Assembly: GCF_036541335.1 (NCBI RefSeq)
Contig: NZ_JAZHBO010000002.1
Coordinates: forward strand, 62,001-126,000
Length of the DNA stretch: 64,000 nt
Direction of reading: 5' to 3'
Source: Aquilutibacter rugosus
Lineage (GTDB): Bacteria; Pseudomonadota; Gammaproteobacteria; Xanthomonadales; Xanthomonadaceae
This document shows, piece by piece, positions 48,352 through 56,547 of the stretch (its first letter is position 1; each line of letters begins with the position of its first letter). The notes beneath the pieces are model-generated. The model saw only the letters and a program-made list of their open reading frames with translations. It was not told the DNA's origin and did not search any database. A program made the position numbers and the translations under genes.

Positions 48352-48762
48352 GTGAACTTTCGTTATTCCAATCGCTGGATCGACCGCCTCGGTGCCACCG
48401 GGTCTCTGACCTGTGCACTGCACTGCGCGGCGCTACCGATTGCCATCGCCATGCTGCCCGGACTGGGCGTCAGCCTGCTGGCCAGCCGTACGATTGAATG
48501 GATCTTTGCGGTGGTTGCCACTTTATTGGCAGCATTGTCGATGTGGCTGTCGAACCGGCGGCATGGCCATGTTCGTGCCAAAGGTCTGCTGATTCCGGGC
48601 GTCGCGCTGCTGTGGATTGGCATCTTGGTGCCCTTCATCCACGACCACATGCTACGCCATGCGGTGCTGATGACCGGCGGCGGCGTCCTGATTGCCCTGG
48701 GCCATCTTATGGCTCTGCGTCAGAATCACGGCCATATCCACGACGCCACCTGCAGCCACTGA
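48352..48762 (+). CDS. MerC-domain inner membrane protein
   Basis: 136 residues from GTG 48352; an in-frame ATG at 48316 falls inside the Zur box and is rejected. Four hydrophobic segments and a pair of cysteines in TCALHC (Cys21, Cys25) are typical of MerC-like metal transport proteins. The C-terminus is His-rich (NHGHIHDATCSH). It is divergent from znuD and directly downstream of the Zur boxes, so it is likely expressed in zinc starvation. That suggests a role in zinc rather than mercury; transport itself is unproven. No mer genes are nearby. Confidence 0.8.
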   Translation: MNFRYSNRWIDRLGATGSLTCALHCAALPIAIAMLPGLGVSLLASRTIEWIFAVVATLLAALSMWLSNRRHGHVRAKGLLIPGVALLWIGILVPFIHDHMLRHAVLMTGGGVLIALGHLMALRQNHGHIHDATCSH

Positions 48763-48839
48763 GCACCCGTGGTATCCTATTGGACTAATTTGGCGCCGCC
48801 TTCGCGCGCTGCAAGCATTTGATTTAGGAGAAGTTGATC

Positions 48840-49028
48840 ATGGGTAAGGGCGACCGCAAGACCGCCAAGGGCAAGCGTTACAACTCCAGCTACGGCAATG
48901 CCCGTGGCCGCGGCGTACCCGCCGTAGCAGTTGCAGCCGCTCCGGCAGCACCGGCTAAGAAAGCCGCTAAGACCACTAAGACGGTAGCCAAGAAGACCGT
49001 GACCAAGGCCGCCAAGTCGGCCGAGTAA
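48840..49028 (+). CDS. 30S ribosomal protein bTHX with an Ala/Lys tail
   Basis: 62 residues. The first 25 (MGKGDRKTAKGKRYNSSYG and NARGRG) match the small bTHX protein of the 30S subunit head. A 37-residue tail of Ala, Pro, Lys and Val repeats follows (AAPAAPAKK, KAAKTTKTVAKK), like histone-H1-type tails. AGGAGA precedes the ATG at 48840. bTHX is usually 26-50 residues in bacteria that have it. Confidence 0.82.
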   Translation: MGKGDRKTAKGKRYNSSYGNARGRGVPAVAVAAAPAAPAKKAAKTTKTVAKKTVTKAAKSAE

Positions 49029-49062
49029 TACGGTTCACCGGTTGAGGGCGATCCCGTCAACA

Positions 49063-49097
49063 TAAAAAAGGCCCGCAATGATTGCGGGCCTTTTTTT
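49063..49097. terminator. Bidirectional terminator after bTHX
   Basis: AAAAAAGGCCCGCAAT and ATTGCGGGCCTTTTTTT form a long hairpin with both flanks suitable. The stop codon of the convergent dipeptidase gene overlaps the T-run. Confidence 0.93.
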
Positions 49098-50244
49098 ATT
49101 CGCTACGCAACTGATCGACCTGTCGCCAGACCCGCAGCAGATTGTCGCCCATGACCTTGGCGATATCGGCGTCGCTGATGCCGCGGCGACGCAATTCGTT
49201 TGCAAGCTTAGGGTAGTCGGCCACGGTGCGAAGGTCTGTGGGCAAGGCCTCGCCGACGCCGTCGAAATCGCTGCCGATGCCGATATGATCGGCGCCAATC
49301 AGACCGATGCCGTAAACAATGTGATCGGCCACTTCGCGCACGGTAGCAGGACTGTAAGGATGCACCGCATCCCATTCGCGATCGAACTCCGCCTCGGTTT
49401 TTGGCGGCTTGCGTCCTGCGGCCAGATCGGCAACCACGCCGTCTTTGAATTTCTTTAACTCAATGAAGTAATCGCGCAAACCCAAGGCATCCTTGCGATT
49501 GACGAATTGCGTGCCGAACGTGACTTGCACCACGCCGCCCTTGGCTGCGATGGCTTTGGCAATCTCGTCGCTCACGTTGCGCTCAAAACCCGGCGTGAAA
49601 TGGCGGAAGGCCGAGTGACTGGCGATCACCGGTGCACGGCTCAAGGCGATGGCCTGCAGCGCCGCCTGATCGCTGACATGCGATACATCGACCATGATGC
49701 CCAGGCGATTCATGGAATCGACGACTTGCTTGCCGAACGGACTTAGACCGTTCCACTTGCGATCCACCGCATACGAAGAATCGGCGAGGCGATTATTAGC
49801 CGAGTGGGCCAGCGTGATGTAACTCACGCCGCGATCGCGAAACACCTTGAGCAAATCGAGGCGATCACCGATTGGCGCTGCATTTTCCATGCCAAAGGTG
49901 AGTGCGATGCGTTTGTCGTTGGGGTCGTAATCGCGCGCTGAGCGCAGCACCACGAAGCGATCGGGTGCGCGGTAGGCGAGTGCTTCCATCGCGTCAATCT
50001 GCTGATGCGCAGACGCATTGGCCGTGCCCTGTTCGTCCTGCGTCGGAGATGTGTAGATGGACATGAATCCAACCTTCAATCCGCCTTTGGTTGCGGCCGG
50101 CGCATCGAAGTCGCGATCGGTAGTGTTCAGCAGATCCTTCCATTCGCGGACCTGTAGCGAAGGCGCATCGATGTGCGTATCGACTACCGGGGGCATGCCG
50201 ACCGGAGTGGCGGCCAATGCGGCCATTAACAGTGCGGGAAACAT
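49096..50244 (-). CDS. M19-family (membrane/renal-type) dipeptidase
   Basis: 382 residues. A short hydrophobic N-terminus (MFPALLMAALAATPVG) may act as a signal peptide. TIM-barrel metallopeptidase with metal ligands in VVDTHIDAP, FGMENAAPI, VDVSHVSDQ and VIASHSAFRHF, and GIGSDFDGVG near the C-terminus. It would hydrolyse dipeptides, a fitting partner for the S46 dipeptidyl peptidases upstream. It follows hutI on the same strand with a 12-base gap, so it may be cotranscribed with hutI. Confidence 0.88.
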   Translation of the reverse strand: MFPALLMAALAATPVGMPPVVDTHIDAPSLQVREWKDLLNTTDRDFDAPAATKGGLKVGFMSIYTSPTQDEQGTANASAHQQIDAMEALAYRAPDRFVVLRSARDYDPNDKRIALTFGMENAAPIGDRLDLLKVFRDRGVSYITLAHSANNRLADSSYAVDRKWNGLSPFGKQVVDSMNRLGIMVDVSHVSDQAALQAIALSRAPVIASHSAFRHFTPGFERNVSDEIAKAIAAKGGVVQVTFGTQFVNRKDALGLRDYFIELKKFKDGVVADLAAGRKPPKTEAEFDREWDAVHPYSPATVREVADHIVYGIGLIGADHIGIGSDFDGVGEALPTDLRTVADYPKLANELRRRGISDADIAKVMGDNLLRVWRQVDQLRSE

Positions 50245-50256
50245 CAGAGCGAGGTC

Positions 50257-51510
50257 CTAGAGTCGGGGCGCGCGTTCGCGTCGTTGCAGAGAGTGTCCGG
50301 CCAGCCACAAATTCTGCAGCAGATTGCCGCCGAGCCAGTAGGTGAGTTCATCGGGATGTTGCACTGTCCACAAGGCCAGATCGGCGCGCAGGCCCGGTTT
50401 GAGCTGGCCGCGATCGCTGAGTCCCAGTGCCGCCGCTGCGTGCACAGTAGCGCCTTGCAGCGCCTCCAGTGGCGTCATACGGAAGTGGGTGGTGGCCAAC
50501 TGCATTGCCACGCGCAAAGACAGCAACGGCGAGGTGCCGGGGTTGCAGTCTGTGGAGACGGCCATGCGCACACCGAGCTCGCGCATGCGCGCAATCGGTG
50601 GCTGTTTGGTTTCACGCAGGACATGGTAAGCACCCGGCAGCAGCACCGCTACAGTTCCCGTGCGGGCCATCGCCATCAGGCCCTCGTCATTGGTGTATTC
50701 AAGGTGATCGGCGGATAGGCCACTGAACTGCGTAACCAGCTCGGCGCCGTGCAGGTCACTCAACTGATCGGCATGCAGTTTGACCGGTAGGCCCAAAGCT
50801 TGTGCGGCTTCGAACACGCGACGAGTCTGCTCGGGTGAAAAGCCGATGCCTTCGCAAAAGGCATCAACGGCATCGACCAGTCCCTCGGCATGCAGAATGG
50901 GCAGCCATTCGGTCACCCGTTGGATATAGGCATCCGCATCGTTGTCGAACTCGGGCGGTAGCGCATGGGCCGCAAGATAGGTGGTGTGAACGGTTTGTGC
51001 GGTCAACGCGCCAATTTGCCGCGCTGTTTGCAGCATGCGTCGCTCGGTGTCCAGGTCCAGCCCGTAACCCGATTTGATCTCGAGCGTGGTGACGCCATCG
51101 TGCAGCAAGTCCAGCGCGCGGGGCAGGGATTCGGCGAGCAAGTGATCGGCATCGGCGCCACGCGTATTGCGGACCGAGGAGCGGATACCGCCGCCGGCAC
51201 GGGCGATTTCCTCGTAGCTGGCGCCATTGAGACGCATGGCAAACTCGTTGGCGCGGTTGCCGCCGAACACCAGATGGGTATGGCAGTCGATCAGTCCGGG
51301 CGTCAGGGTGCCTTCGGCATATACAACGTGGTGGGCCAGACGGTCAGGGCTTGCCGGCAAGTCGGCGGCGGGTCCGACGTAGGTCAGCACCCCATCTAGA
51401 ATGCCGATGGCGCCGTCGGGAATGCAGCCATAATCGGCACTTTCCGTCAGGGTGACCACCGTCGGGCCAATGATGAGTTCATCCCAAAGGGGTTGCGCAG
51501 TCTCGGTCAT
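50257..51510 (-). CDS. hutI: Imidazolonepropionase
   Basis: 417 residues, amidohydrolase fold. Metal motif DCHTHLVFGGNRANEF, TTLEIKSGYGLD, KLHADQLS and STDCNPGTSP are typical. It opens the imidazolone ring to give formiminoglutamate, the third step of histidine breakdown. ATG 51510 is preferred to an adjacent GTG at 51513. It is divergent from hutF across only 37 bases. Confidence 0.95.
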   Translation of the reverse strand: MTETAQPLWDELIIGPTVVTLTESADYGCIPDGAIGILDGVLTYVGPAADLPASPDRLAHHVVYAEGTLTPGLIDCHTHLVFGGNRANEFAMRLNGASYEEIARAGGGIRSSVRNTRGADADHLLAESLPRALDLLHDGVTTLEIKSGYGLDLDTERRMLQTARQIGALTAQTVHTTYLAAHALPPEFDNDADAYIQRVTEWLPILHAEGLVDAVDAFCEGIGFSPEQTRRVFEAAQALGLPVKLHADQLSDLHGAELVTQFSGLSADHLEYTNDEGLMAMARTGTVAVLLPGAYHVLRETKQPPIARMRELGVRMAVSTDCNPGTSPLLSLRVAMQLATTHFRMTPLEALQGATVHAAAALGLSDRGQLKPGLRADLALWTVQHPDELTYWLGGNLLQNLWLAGHSLQRRERAPRL

Positions 51511-51547
51511 CACTCGATTCTACTGGCAGATCAGGCGACAATAAATC

Positions 51548-52756
51548 ATGAGCACGATTTCACAGCGCGGTATCGCCAATCTGCACTCGCATGCGTTTCA
51601 GCGCGCCATGGCCGGATTGGCCGAGCGCCGACTGCATCCGACCGATTCCTTCTGGACCTGGCGCGAGACCATGTACCACATGGCATCCCGTTTCACGCCC
51701 GAGGATCTGCACGCCGTCGCCTCGCAACTGTATGTCGAGATGCTGCGGGCCGGATATACCACCGTGTGCGAGTTTCACTATGTCCATCACCGGCCCGATG
51801 GCCGCCCGTATGCCAATTCGCTGGCCATGTCAGAGGCCTTGCTGCAGGCGGCACAGGACACCGGCATTCGCCTGACCCTATTGCCGGTGTTGTACATGAC
51901 CGCGGGCATGGATGGCGCGCCTTTGAGTGAACGTCAACGGCGCTTTGGTCACACCACCGAGTCGTATCTGCGCGACTGGTTTGCCTTGCAGGGGCGTGGC
52001 GCGCAACTTGGATGTGCGTTCCACAGCTTGCGTGCCGTGCCTGCTAACGCCATGCGCGATATCTACGAGGCGCTGCCTGCAACGGCACCCTTGCACATCC
52101 ACATTGCCGAACAAGCGGCCGAGGTGGACAGCGCCATGCAGCACCTGGGCGCACGTCCGGTGCGTTGGTTGCTGGATCAGATGCCGGTCGATTCGCGCTG
52201 GACCTTGGTTCATGCCACCCATCTGGACGAAGGCGAGATCCGCGATCTGGCCGCTTCACGTGCCACCGTTGCAATCTGTCCGACGACCGAGGCCAATCTC
52301 GGCGATGGCATCTTCGCTGCGGCCGAGTATTTCGAGCAGGGTGGACGTTGGGGTATCGGTTCGGATTCGCACATCTCCGTCTCACCGATCGAGGAGTTGC
52401 GCTGGCTCGAGTATGCGCAGCGACTCACCAAACAACGGCGCACGGTGCTGTGCAGCGATGCCGAGCCGCGGAATGCGCAGTTGCTGCTGCAAGGAGTGGC
52501 TGAGTCGGCTGCAACGGCCACCGGCTATACGGAGCACGAACTCGCAGCCGATACTGTGGAACTCGATGGTGACAGTGCCATCCTTACCGGTGCGACGGCG
52601 CAAGATCTTGCGCAGCGCTGGGTGTTCTCCGGCAACGCCAACATTGTCCGTCACGTCACGGTGAACGGCACACGCGTTATCGAAGAGGGTCGGCATCTGC
52701 GCGGCGAGCCGATTCTCGCCGCTTACCGCCAAGTGATGCAGCGTTTACTGGCGTAA
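51548..52756 (+). CDS. hutF: Formimidoylglutamate deiminase, short N-terminus
   Basis: 402 residues, amidohydrolase fold. Zinc ligands are His13 and His15 (NLHSHAFQRAM), and HIHIAEQ, HATHLDEGE and GIGSDSHISVSP follow in order. It deiminates formiminoglutamate to formylglutamate. Characterised HutF proteins are about 450 residues with roughly 55 residues before the HxH motif, so about 43 residues of the N-terminal beta-sandwich are missing here. A TAA in frame lies just before the ATG, and hutI leaves no room upstream. Its 3' end overlaps the phosphodiesterase gene by 12 bases. Confidence 0.88.
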   Translation: MSTISQRGIANLHSHAFQRAMAGLAERRLHPTDSFWTWRETMYHMASRFTPEDLHAVASQLYVEMLRAGYTTVCEFHYVHHRPDGRPYANSLAMSEALLQAAQDTGIRLTLLPVLYMTAGMDGAPLSERQRRFGHTTESYLRDWFALQGRGAQLGCAFHSLRAVPANAMRDIYEALPATAPLHIHIAEQAAEVDSAMQHLGARPVRWLLDQMPVDSRWTLVHATHLDEGEIRDLAASRATVAICPTTEANLGDGIFAAAEYFEQGGRWGIGSDSHISVSPIEELRWLEYAQRLTKQRRTVLCSDAEPRNAQLLLQGVAESAATATGYTEHELAADTVELDGDSAILTGATAQDLAQRWVFSGNANIVRHVTVNGTRVIEEGRHLRGEPILAAYRQVMQRLLA

Positions 52757-53989
52757 GACGCCACGCACCGGAGCCAGATCGCCATCGTTCGGTGCTGCCG
52801 GCACCTTGAGTAGGTGCATCATCAGCGGGTAGACATCGACATTGTCAAAGGCAGGGATGACCTTACCCTGCGCAATGTCGGGGCCGATCGCAATAAAGGC
52901 GGCGCGCATGTCAGCGGAATACGGATCGAAACCGTGCGAACCGCGCGTCTGAGTCTGGCCCTTAGCTTTGGCAAAGGTATCCGGATATAACGCATCCCAG
53001 CCGGTTTGCATCAGACACACAATGGCCGGAATCCGCGCATTGCTGCCGTAGTGAAACTTGGCAGGAATCTTTGACTTATCCCAGCAGGTGTAATGCTCAT
53101 GCGTGCCCAGCAGGCGCTGACTGGCCTGCGCCTCATAGCCTTGTTTGGGGTTAAAGCCAACGGTTTGGCCGGCCGCAACCACTTCGACCCAATCCGTCGG
53201 CACCATGTCCGCAATATTGATTCGTTGCGAAGGCGTGACCGGCGCCATGCCATGGTCGGACACGATGATCACGTTGGTCGTGGCCGCACTGCCATCGCGC
53301 TGCATTTGCGCAAACAGATCGCCGATGGCGGTATCCACAGCACGCACGGCACCGGTGGCCTGTTCCGAGAACGGACCGAACGAATGGGCCTCGTGATCGA
53401 CTTCGTCAAAGTACAAGGTGGCAAAACGCGGACGCGTGTTCATCGGCTCGCGCATCCAACCGGTGACGGTGTTGACGCGTTGAGTATTGGTCACCTTGGC
53501 ATCAAATACATGCCAGCGCGTAGGGTGCGCGCCGAGAATCGGTGCTTCGCTGCCCGGCCAGAACATGGCGGCCGTCGGGTAACCGGCTTTTTGTACGCCA
53601 ACCCAAATCGGCTCTCCGCCCCACCAGCGCGGATTCTGCACGGCCTCGCGCTTGCTCAGCGAGAATTTGCCCAGCTCCGGATCGCTCATGTTGTTGTGGA
53701 CGATGCCGTGGTGATCGGGACGCAGGCCGGTGACCAGGGTGTAGTGATTGGGGAACGTCAGCGACGGGAACGAAGGATTCATCCACTCGGCGCGCACACC
53801 GGCGGCGGCCACGCGATCGAGATTCGGCGTATTGCCTTTGCCCAGGTAGTCGGGACGGAAGCCGTCAATGGACACCAGCAGCACGGAATGGGCCGGAGTC
53901 GGTGCGGTGGATGGAGCCGGCGTAGTCGCACATGCGGCGAGCGCCAATGTCAGAACGGCCGTCGCGGCCATGCGTAGGATCGAGTTCAT
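52745..53989 (-). CDS. Type I phosphodiesterase/nucleotide pyrophosphatase lipoprotein
   Basis: 414 residues. Lipobox LALAAC gives lipid-modified Cys20. Alkaline-phosphatase-superfamily core: LLVSIDGFRPDYL (metal Asp42), the nucleophile Thr78 in FPSLTFPNHY, FDEVDHEAHSFG and IIVSDHGMAP. This is the NPP subfamily characterised in Xanthomonas, cleaving phosphodiester or pyrophosphate bonds. ATG 53989 is chosen because upstream in-frame codons reach into hutU. It sits between hutF and hutU on the opposite strand. Confidence 0.88.
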   Translation of the reverse strand: MNSILRMAATAVLTLALAACATTPAPSTAPTPAHSVLLVSIDGFRPDYLGKGNTPNLDRVAAAGVRAEWMNPSFPSLTFPNHYTLVTGLRPDHHGIVHNNMSDPELGKFSLSKREAVQNPRWWGGEPIWVGVQKAGYPTAAMFWPGSEAPILGAHPTRWHVFDAKVTNTQRVNTVTGWMREPMNTRPRFATLYFDEVDHEAHSFGPFSEQATGAVRAVDTAIGDLFAQMQRDGSAATTNVIIVSDHGMAPVTPSQRINIADMVPTDWVEVVAAGQTVGFNPKQGYEAQASQRLLGTHEHYTCWDKSKIPAKFHYGSNARIPAIVCLMQTGWDALYPDTFAKAKGQTQTRGSHGFDPYSADMRAAFIAIGPDIAQGKVIPAFDNVDVYPLMMHLLKVPAAPNDGDLAPVRGVLRQ

Positions 53990-54085
53990 AGCCGTAAATA
54001 ATAACGCCGCTGTGTTGCGGGTTTGAGACCGAGGGCTGAAAGCGGCACAATATGGCTTCCCCGACAGAAAGAGAGACTGGCACGC

Positions 54086-55753
54086 ATGGGCACCCGTTTT
54101 GATCCCGACCGCATCATCAGGGCGCCGCATGGCACCGAACTCAGCTGCCAGTCCTGGCTAACCGAGGCTCCGTACCGCATGATCCAGAACAATCTGGATC
54201 CGGATGTGGCCGAAAATCCGCAAGCCTTGGTGGTCTACGGCGGTATCGGTCGTGCCGCTCGCGATTGGGAAAGCTTTGACACGATCCTCGAGTGCCTGCA
54301 GGGCCTTCGAGATGATCAGACGCTGCTGGTGCAGTCCGGTAAGCCGGTTGGTATTTTCCCCACGCATGTCGATGCGCCGCGCGTGCTGATCGCCAACTCC
54401 AATCTGGTGCCGGCATGGGCCAACTGGGAACACTTCAACGAACTCGATCGCAAGGGCCTGATGATGTACGGCCAGATGACGGCGGGTTCGTGGATCTACA
54501 TCGGCTCGCAAGGCATCGTGCAGGGTACGTATGAAACCTTTGTCGAGATGGGGCGTCAGCACTACAACGGCGATCTGAAGGGCCGCTGGATCCTGACCGC
54601 AGGTCTGGGTGGCATGGGCGGCGCTCAACCCTTGGCCGCAACCTTGGCGGGTGCATGCTCGCTCAATATCGAATGTCAGCAAAAGTCCATTGATATGCGT
54701 CTGCGCACGCAGTATGTCGATGAGCAAGCCGACGATCTTGACGATGCCCTGGCGCGCATCGCTAAATACACGGCTGCCGGTGAGGCCAAGTCGATTGCCT
54801 TGCTCGGTAATGCTGCGGAAATTTTGCCGGAACTCGTGCGTCGCGGCGTGCGCCCCGATGCAGTGACCGATCAGACCTCGGCGCACGATCCGGTGCACGG
54901 TTATCTGCCAATCGGCTGGACTGTCGAACAATGGCTCGAACTGCAAAGCACCGACCCCGAGCGCGTGCGCGATGCTGCCAAAAAATCCATGAAGGTTCAC
55001 GTGCAAGCCATGTTGGATTTTCAGGCGCAGGGCATTCCGACCTTTGACTACGGCAACAACATTCGCCAAATGGCCCAGGACGAAGGCCTGAGCAACGCCT
55101 TTGATTTCCCGGGCTTTGTGCCGGCCTATGTGCGCCCCTTGTTCTGCCGCGGTATCGGTCCGTTCCGTTGGGTGGCACTGAGTGGCGATCCGGAAGACAT
55201 CTACAAGACCGATGCCAAGGTCAAGGAAATCATTGCCGACGATCCGCATCTGCATCGCTGGTTGGACATGGCGCGCGAACGGATCAAGTTCCAGGGTCTG
55301 CCGGCGCGTATTTGCTGGGTGGGCCTGGGCCTGCGTCACAAGCTCGGTCTGGCCTTCAACGAAATGGTGCGTAACGGTGAGCTCAAGGCACCGATCGTGA
55401 TCGGTCGCGATCACCTCGACAGTGGCTCGGTCGCTTCGCCCAACCGCGAAACCGAGGCCATGATGGACGGCAGCGATGCCGTGAGCGACTGGCCGTTGCT
55501 CAACGCCATGCTCAATGTGGCCGGTGGCGCTACATGGGTTTCGCTGCATCACGGCGGCGGTGTCGGCATGGGTTACAGCCAGCACAGCGGCGTCGTCATT
55601 GTGTGCGATGGCACCGAGGCGGCCGATCGTCGCATCGAGCGCGTGCTGTGGAATGATCCGGGTACGGGCGTGATGCGTCATGCCGATGCCGGTTACGAAA
55701 TTGCGCAGGATTGCGCTCGCGAGATGGGCCTTGATTTGCCCATGATTGACTGA
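54086..55753 (+). CDS. hutU: Urocanate hydratase
   Basis: 555 residues. NAD-binding GLGGMGGAQPLAATLAG and active-site Cys410 in GLPARICWVGLG match the P. putida enzyme in position. It hydrates urocanate to imidazolonepropionate. hutH, which makes urocanate, is not in the window. The frame is open slightly upstream, but ATG 54086 gives the expected MGTRFDPDRIIRAPHG start. A SpoU methyltransferase begins eight bases after it. Confidence 0.96.
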   Translation: MGTRFDPDRIIRAPHGTELSCQSWLTEAPYRMIQNNLDPDVAENPQALVVYGGIGRAARDWESFDTILECLQGLRDDQTLLVQSGKPVGIFPTHVDAPRVLIANSNLVPAWANWEHFNELDRKGLMMYGQMTAGSWIYIGSQGIVQGTYETFVEMGRQHYNGDLKGRWILTAGLGGMGGAQPLAATLAGACSLNIECQQKSIDMRLRTQYVDEQADDLDDALARIAKYTAAGEAKSIALLGNAAEILPELVRRGVRPDAVTDQTSAHDPVHGYLPIGWTVEQWLELQSTDPERVRDAAKKSMKVHVQAMLDFQAQGIPTFDYGNNIRQMAQDEGLSNAFDFPGFVPAYVRPLFCRGIGPFRWVALSGDPEDIYKTDAKVKEIIADDPHLHRWLDMARERIKFQGLPARICWVGLGLRHKLGLAFNEMVRNGELKAPIVIGRDHLDSGSVASPNRETEAMMDGSDAVSDWPLLNAMLNVAGGATWVSLHHGGGVGMGYSQHSGVVIVCDGTEAADRRIERVLWNDPGTGVMRHADAGYEIAQDCAREMGLDLPMID

Positions 55754-55761
55754 GCACGACC

Positions 55762-56547
55762 TTGGACTATATCCACTCGCGGCAGAACCCGGTCGTCAAG
55801 CACCTGATCAAACTGGCAGGTACGCATCGCGAGCGTGTGCGTTCCCGACAGGCCGTGATTTCCGGCGCGCATCTGATTGAGGCGGCATTGCAGGCCCGGT
55901 TTCCGTTGCGGCATGTGTTCCTACGCGATGGCTCGACCGACGCCGAGGTGCGCGCACTAGCCGAGACTGCAGTCGCAGCCGGTTCGCGCGTCACGACCTT
56001 GAGCGGAGAGCTGTTTGATGCCATCGAACAGATGCCTTCACAGACCGGCCTTCTGGCTTTGATTGATTGGCCGGAACGCATGACCTTGGATGCATCGCGT
56101 GGTGCGGTTTATCTGGAGAACGTCCAGGACCCCGGCAACGTAGGCAGTATCCTGCGCACGGCTGCGGCGACCGCTACCGGTCAAGTGTGGCTGAGCAAAG
56201 GCTGCGCCGATGTCTGGTCGCCCAAGGTGCTGCGTGCCGCCATGGGCGCTCACTTTGTACTCGATCTGATCGAAGACGTCACCATTGCCGATTTGCCTCG
56301 GGCCTCCTTAGCAGTCACCACTCTGGAACGCGCTACGTCGCTGTACACTGCCGGGTTGCCTGCCGAAGGCATTCTCGCCTTCGGCGCAGAGGGCGGTGGC
56401 GTCAGCGCCGAGCTGCTGGAGCGTGCGGACGTGCGCCTGCACATACCAATGAACGATCGCATCGAGTCACTCAACGTGGCGGCTGCCGCAGCCGTGTGTC
56501 TGTTCGAACGACAACGACGTCAACAGCAGGACGGACTCAAATCATGA
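55762..56547 (+). CDS. SpoU/TrmH-family RNA methyltransferase
   Basis: 261 residues. An N-terminal substrate-binding domain (HSRQNPVVKHLIKL) precedes the SPOUT knot with VYLENVQDPGNVGSILRTAAA, LAFGAEGGGVS and IPMNDRIESLNVAAAAAVCLFE. It 2'-O-methylates rRNA or tRNA; the target is unknown. The proposed start is TTG 55762, since no ATG precedes the conserved N-terminus; the ribosome binding site is weak. It overlaps dbpA in an ATGA. Confidence 0.85.
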   Translation: MDYIHSRQNPVVKHLIKLAGTHRERVRSRQAVISGAHLIEAALQARFPLRHVFLRDGSTDAEVRALAETAVAAGSRVTTLSGELFDAIEQMPSQTGLLALIDWPERMTLDASRGAVYLENVQDPGNVGSILRTAAATATGQVWLSKGCADVWSPKVLRAAMGAHFVLDLIEDVTIADLPRASLAVTTLERATSLYTAGLPAEGILAFGAEGGGVSAELLERADVRLHIPMNDRIESLNVAAAAAVCLFERQRRQQQDGLKS

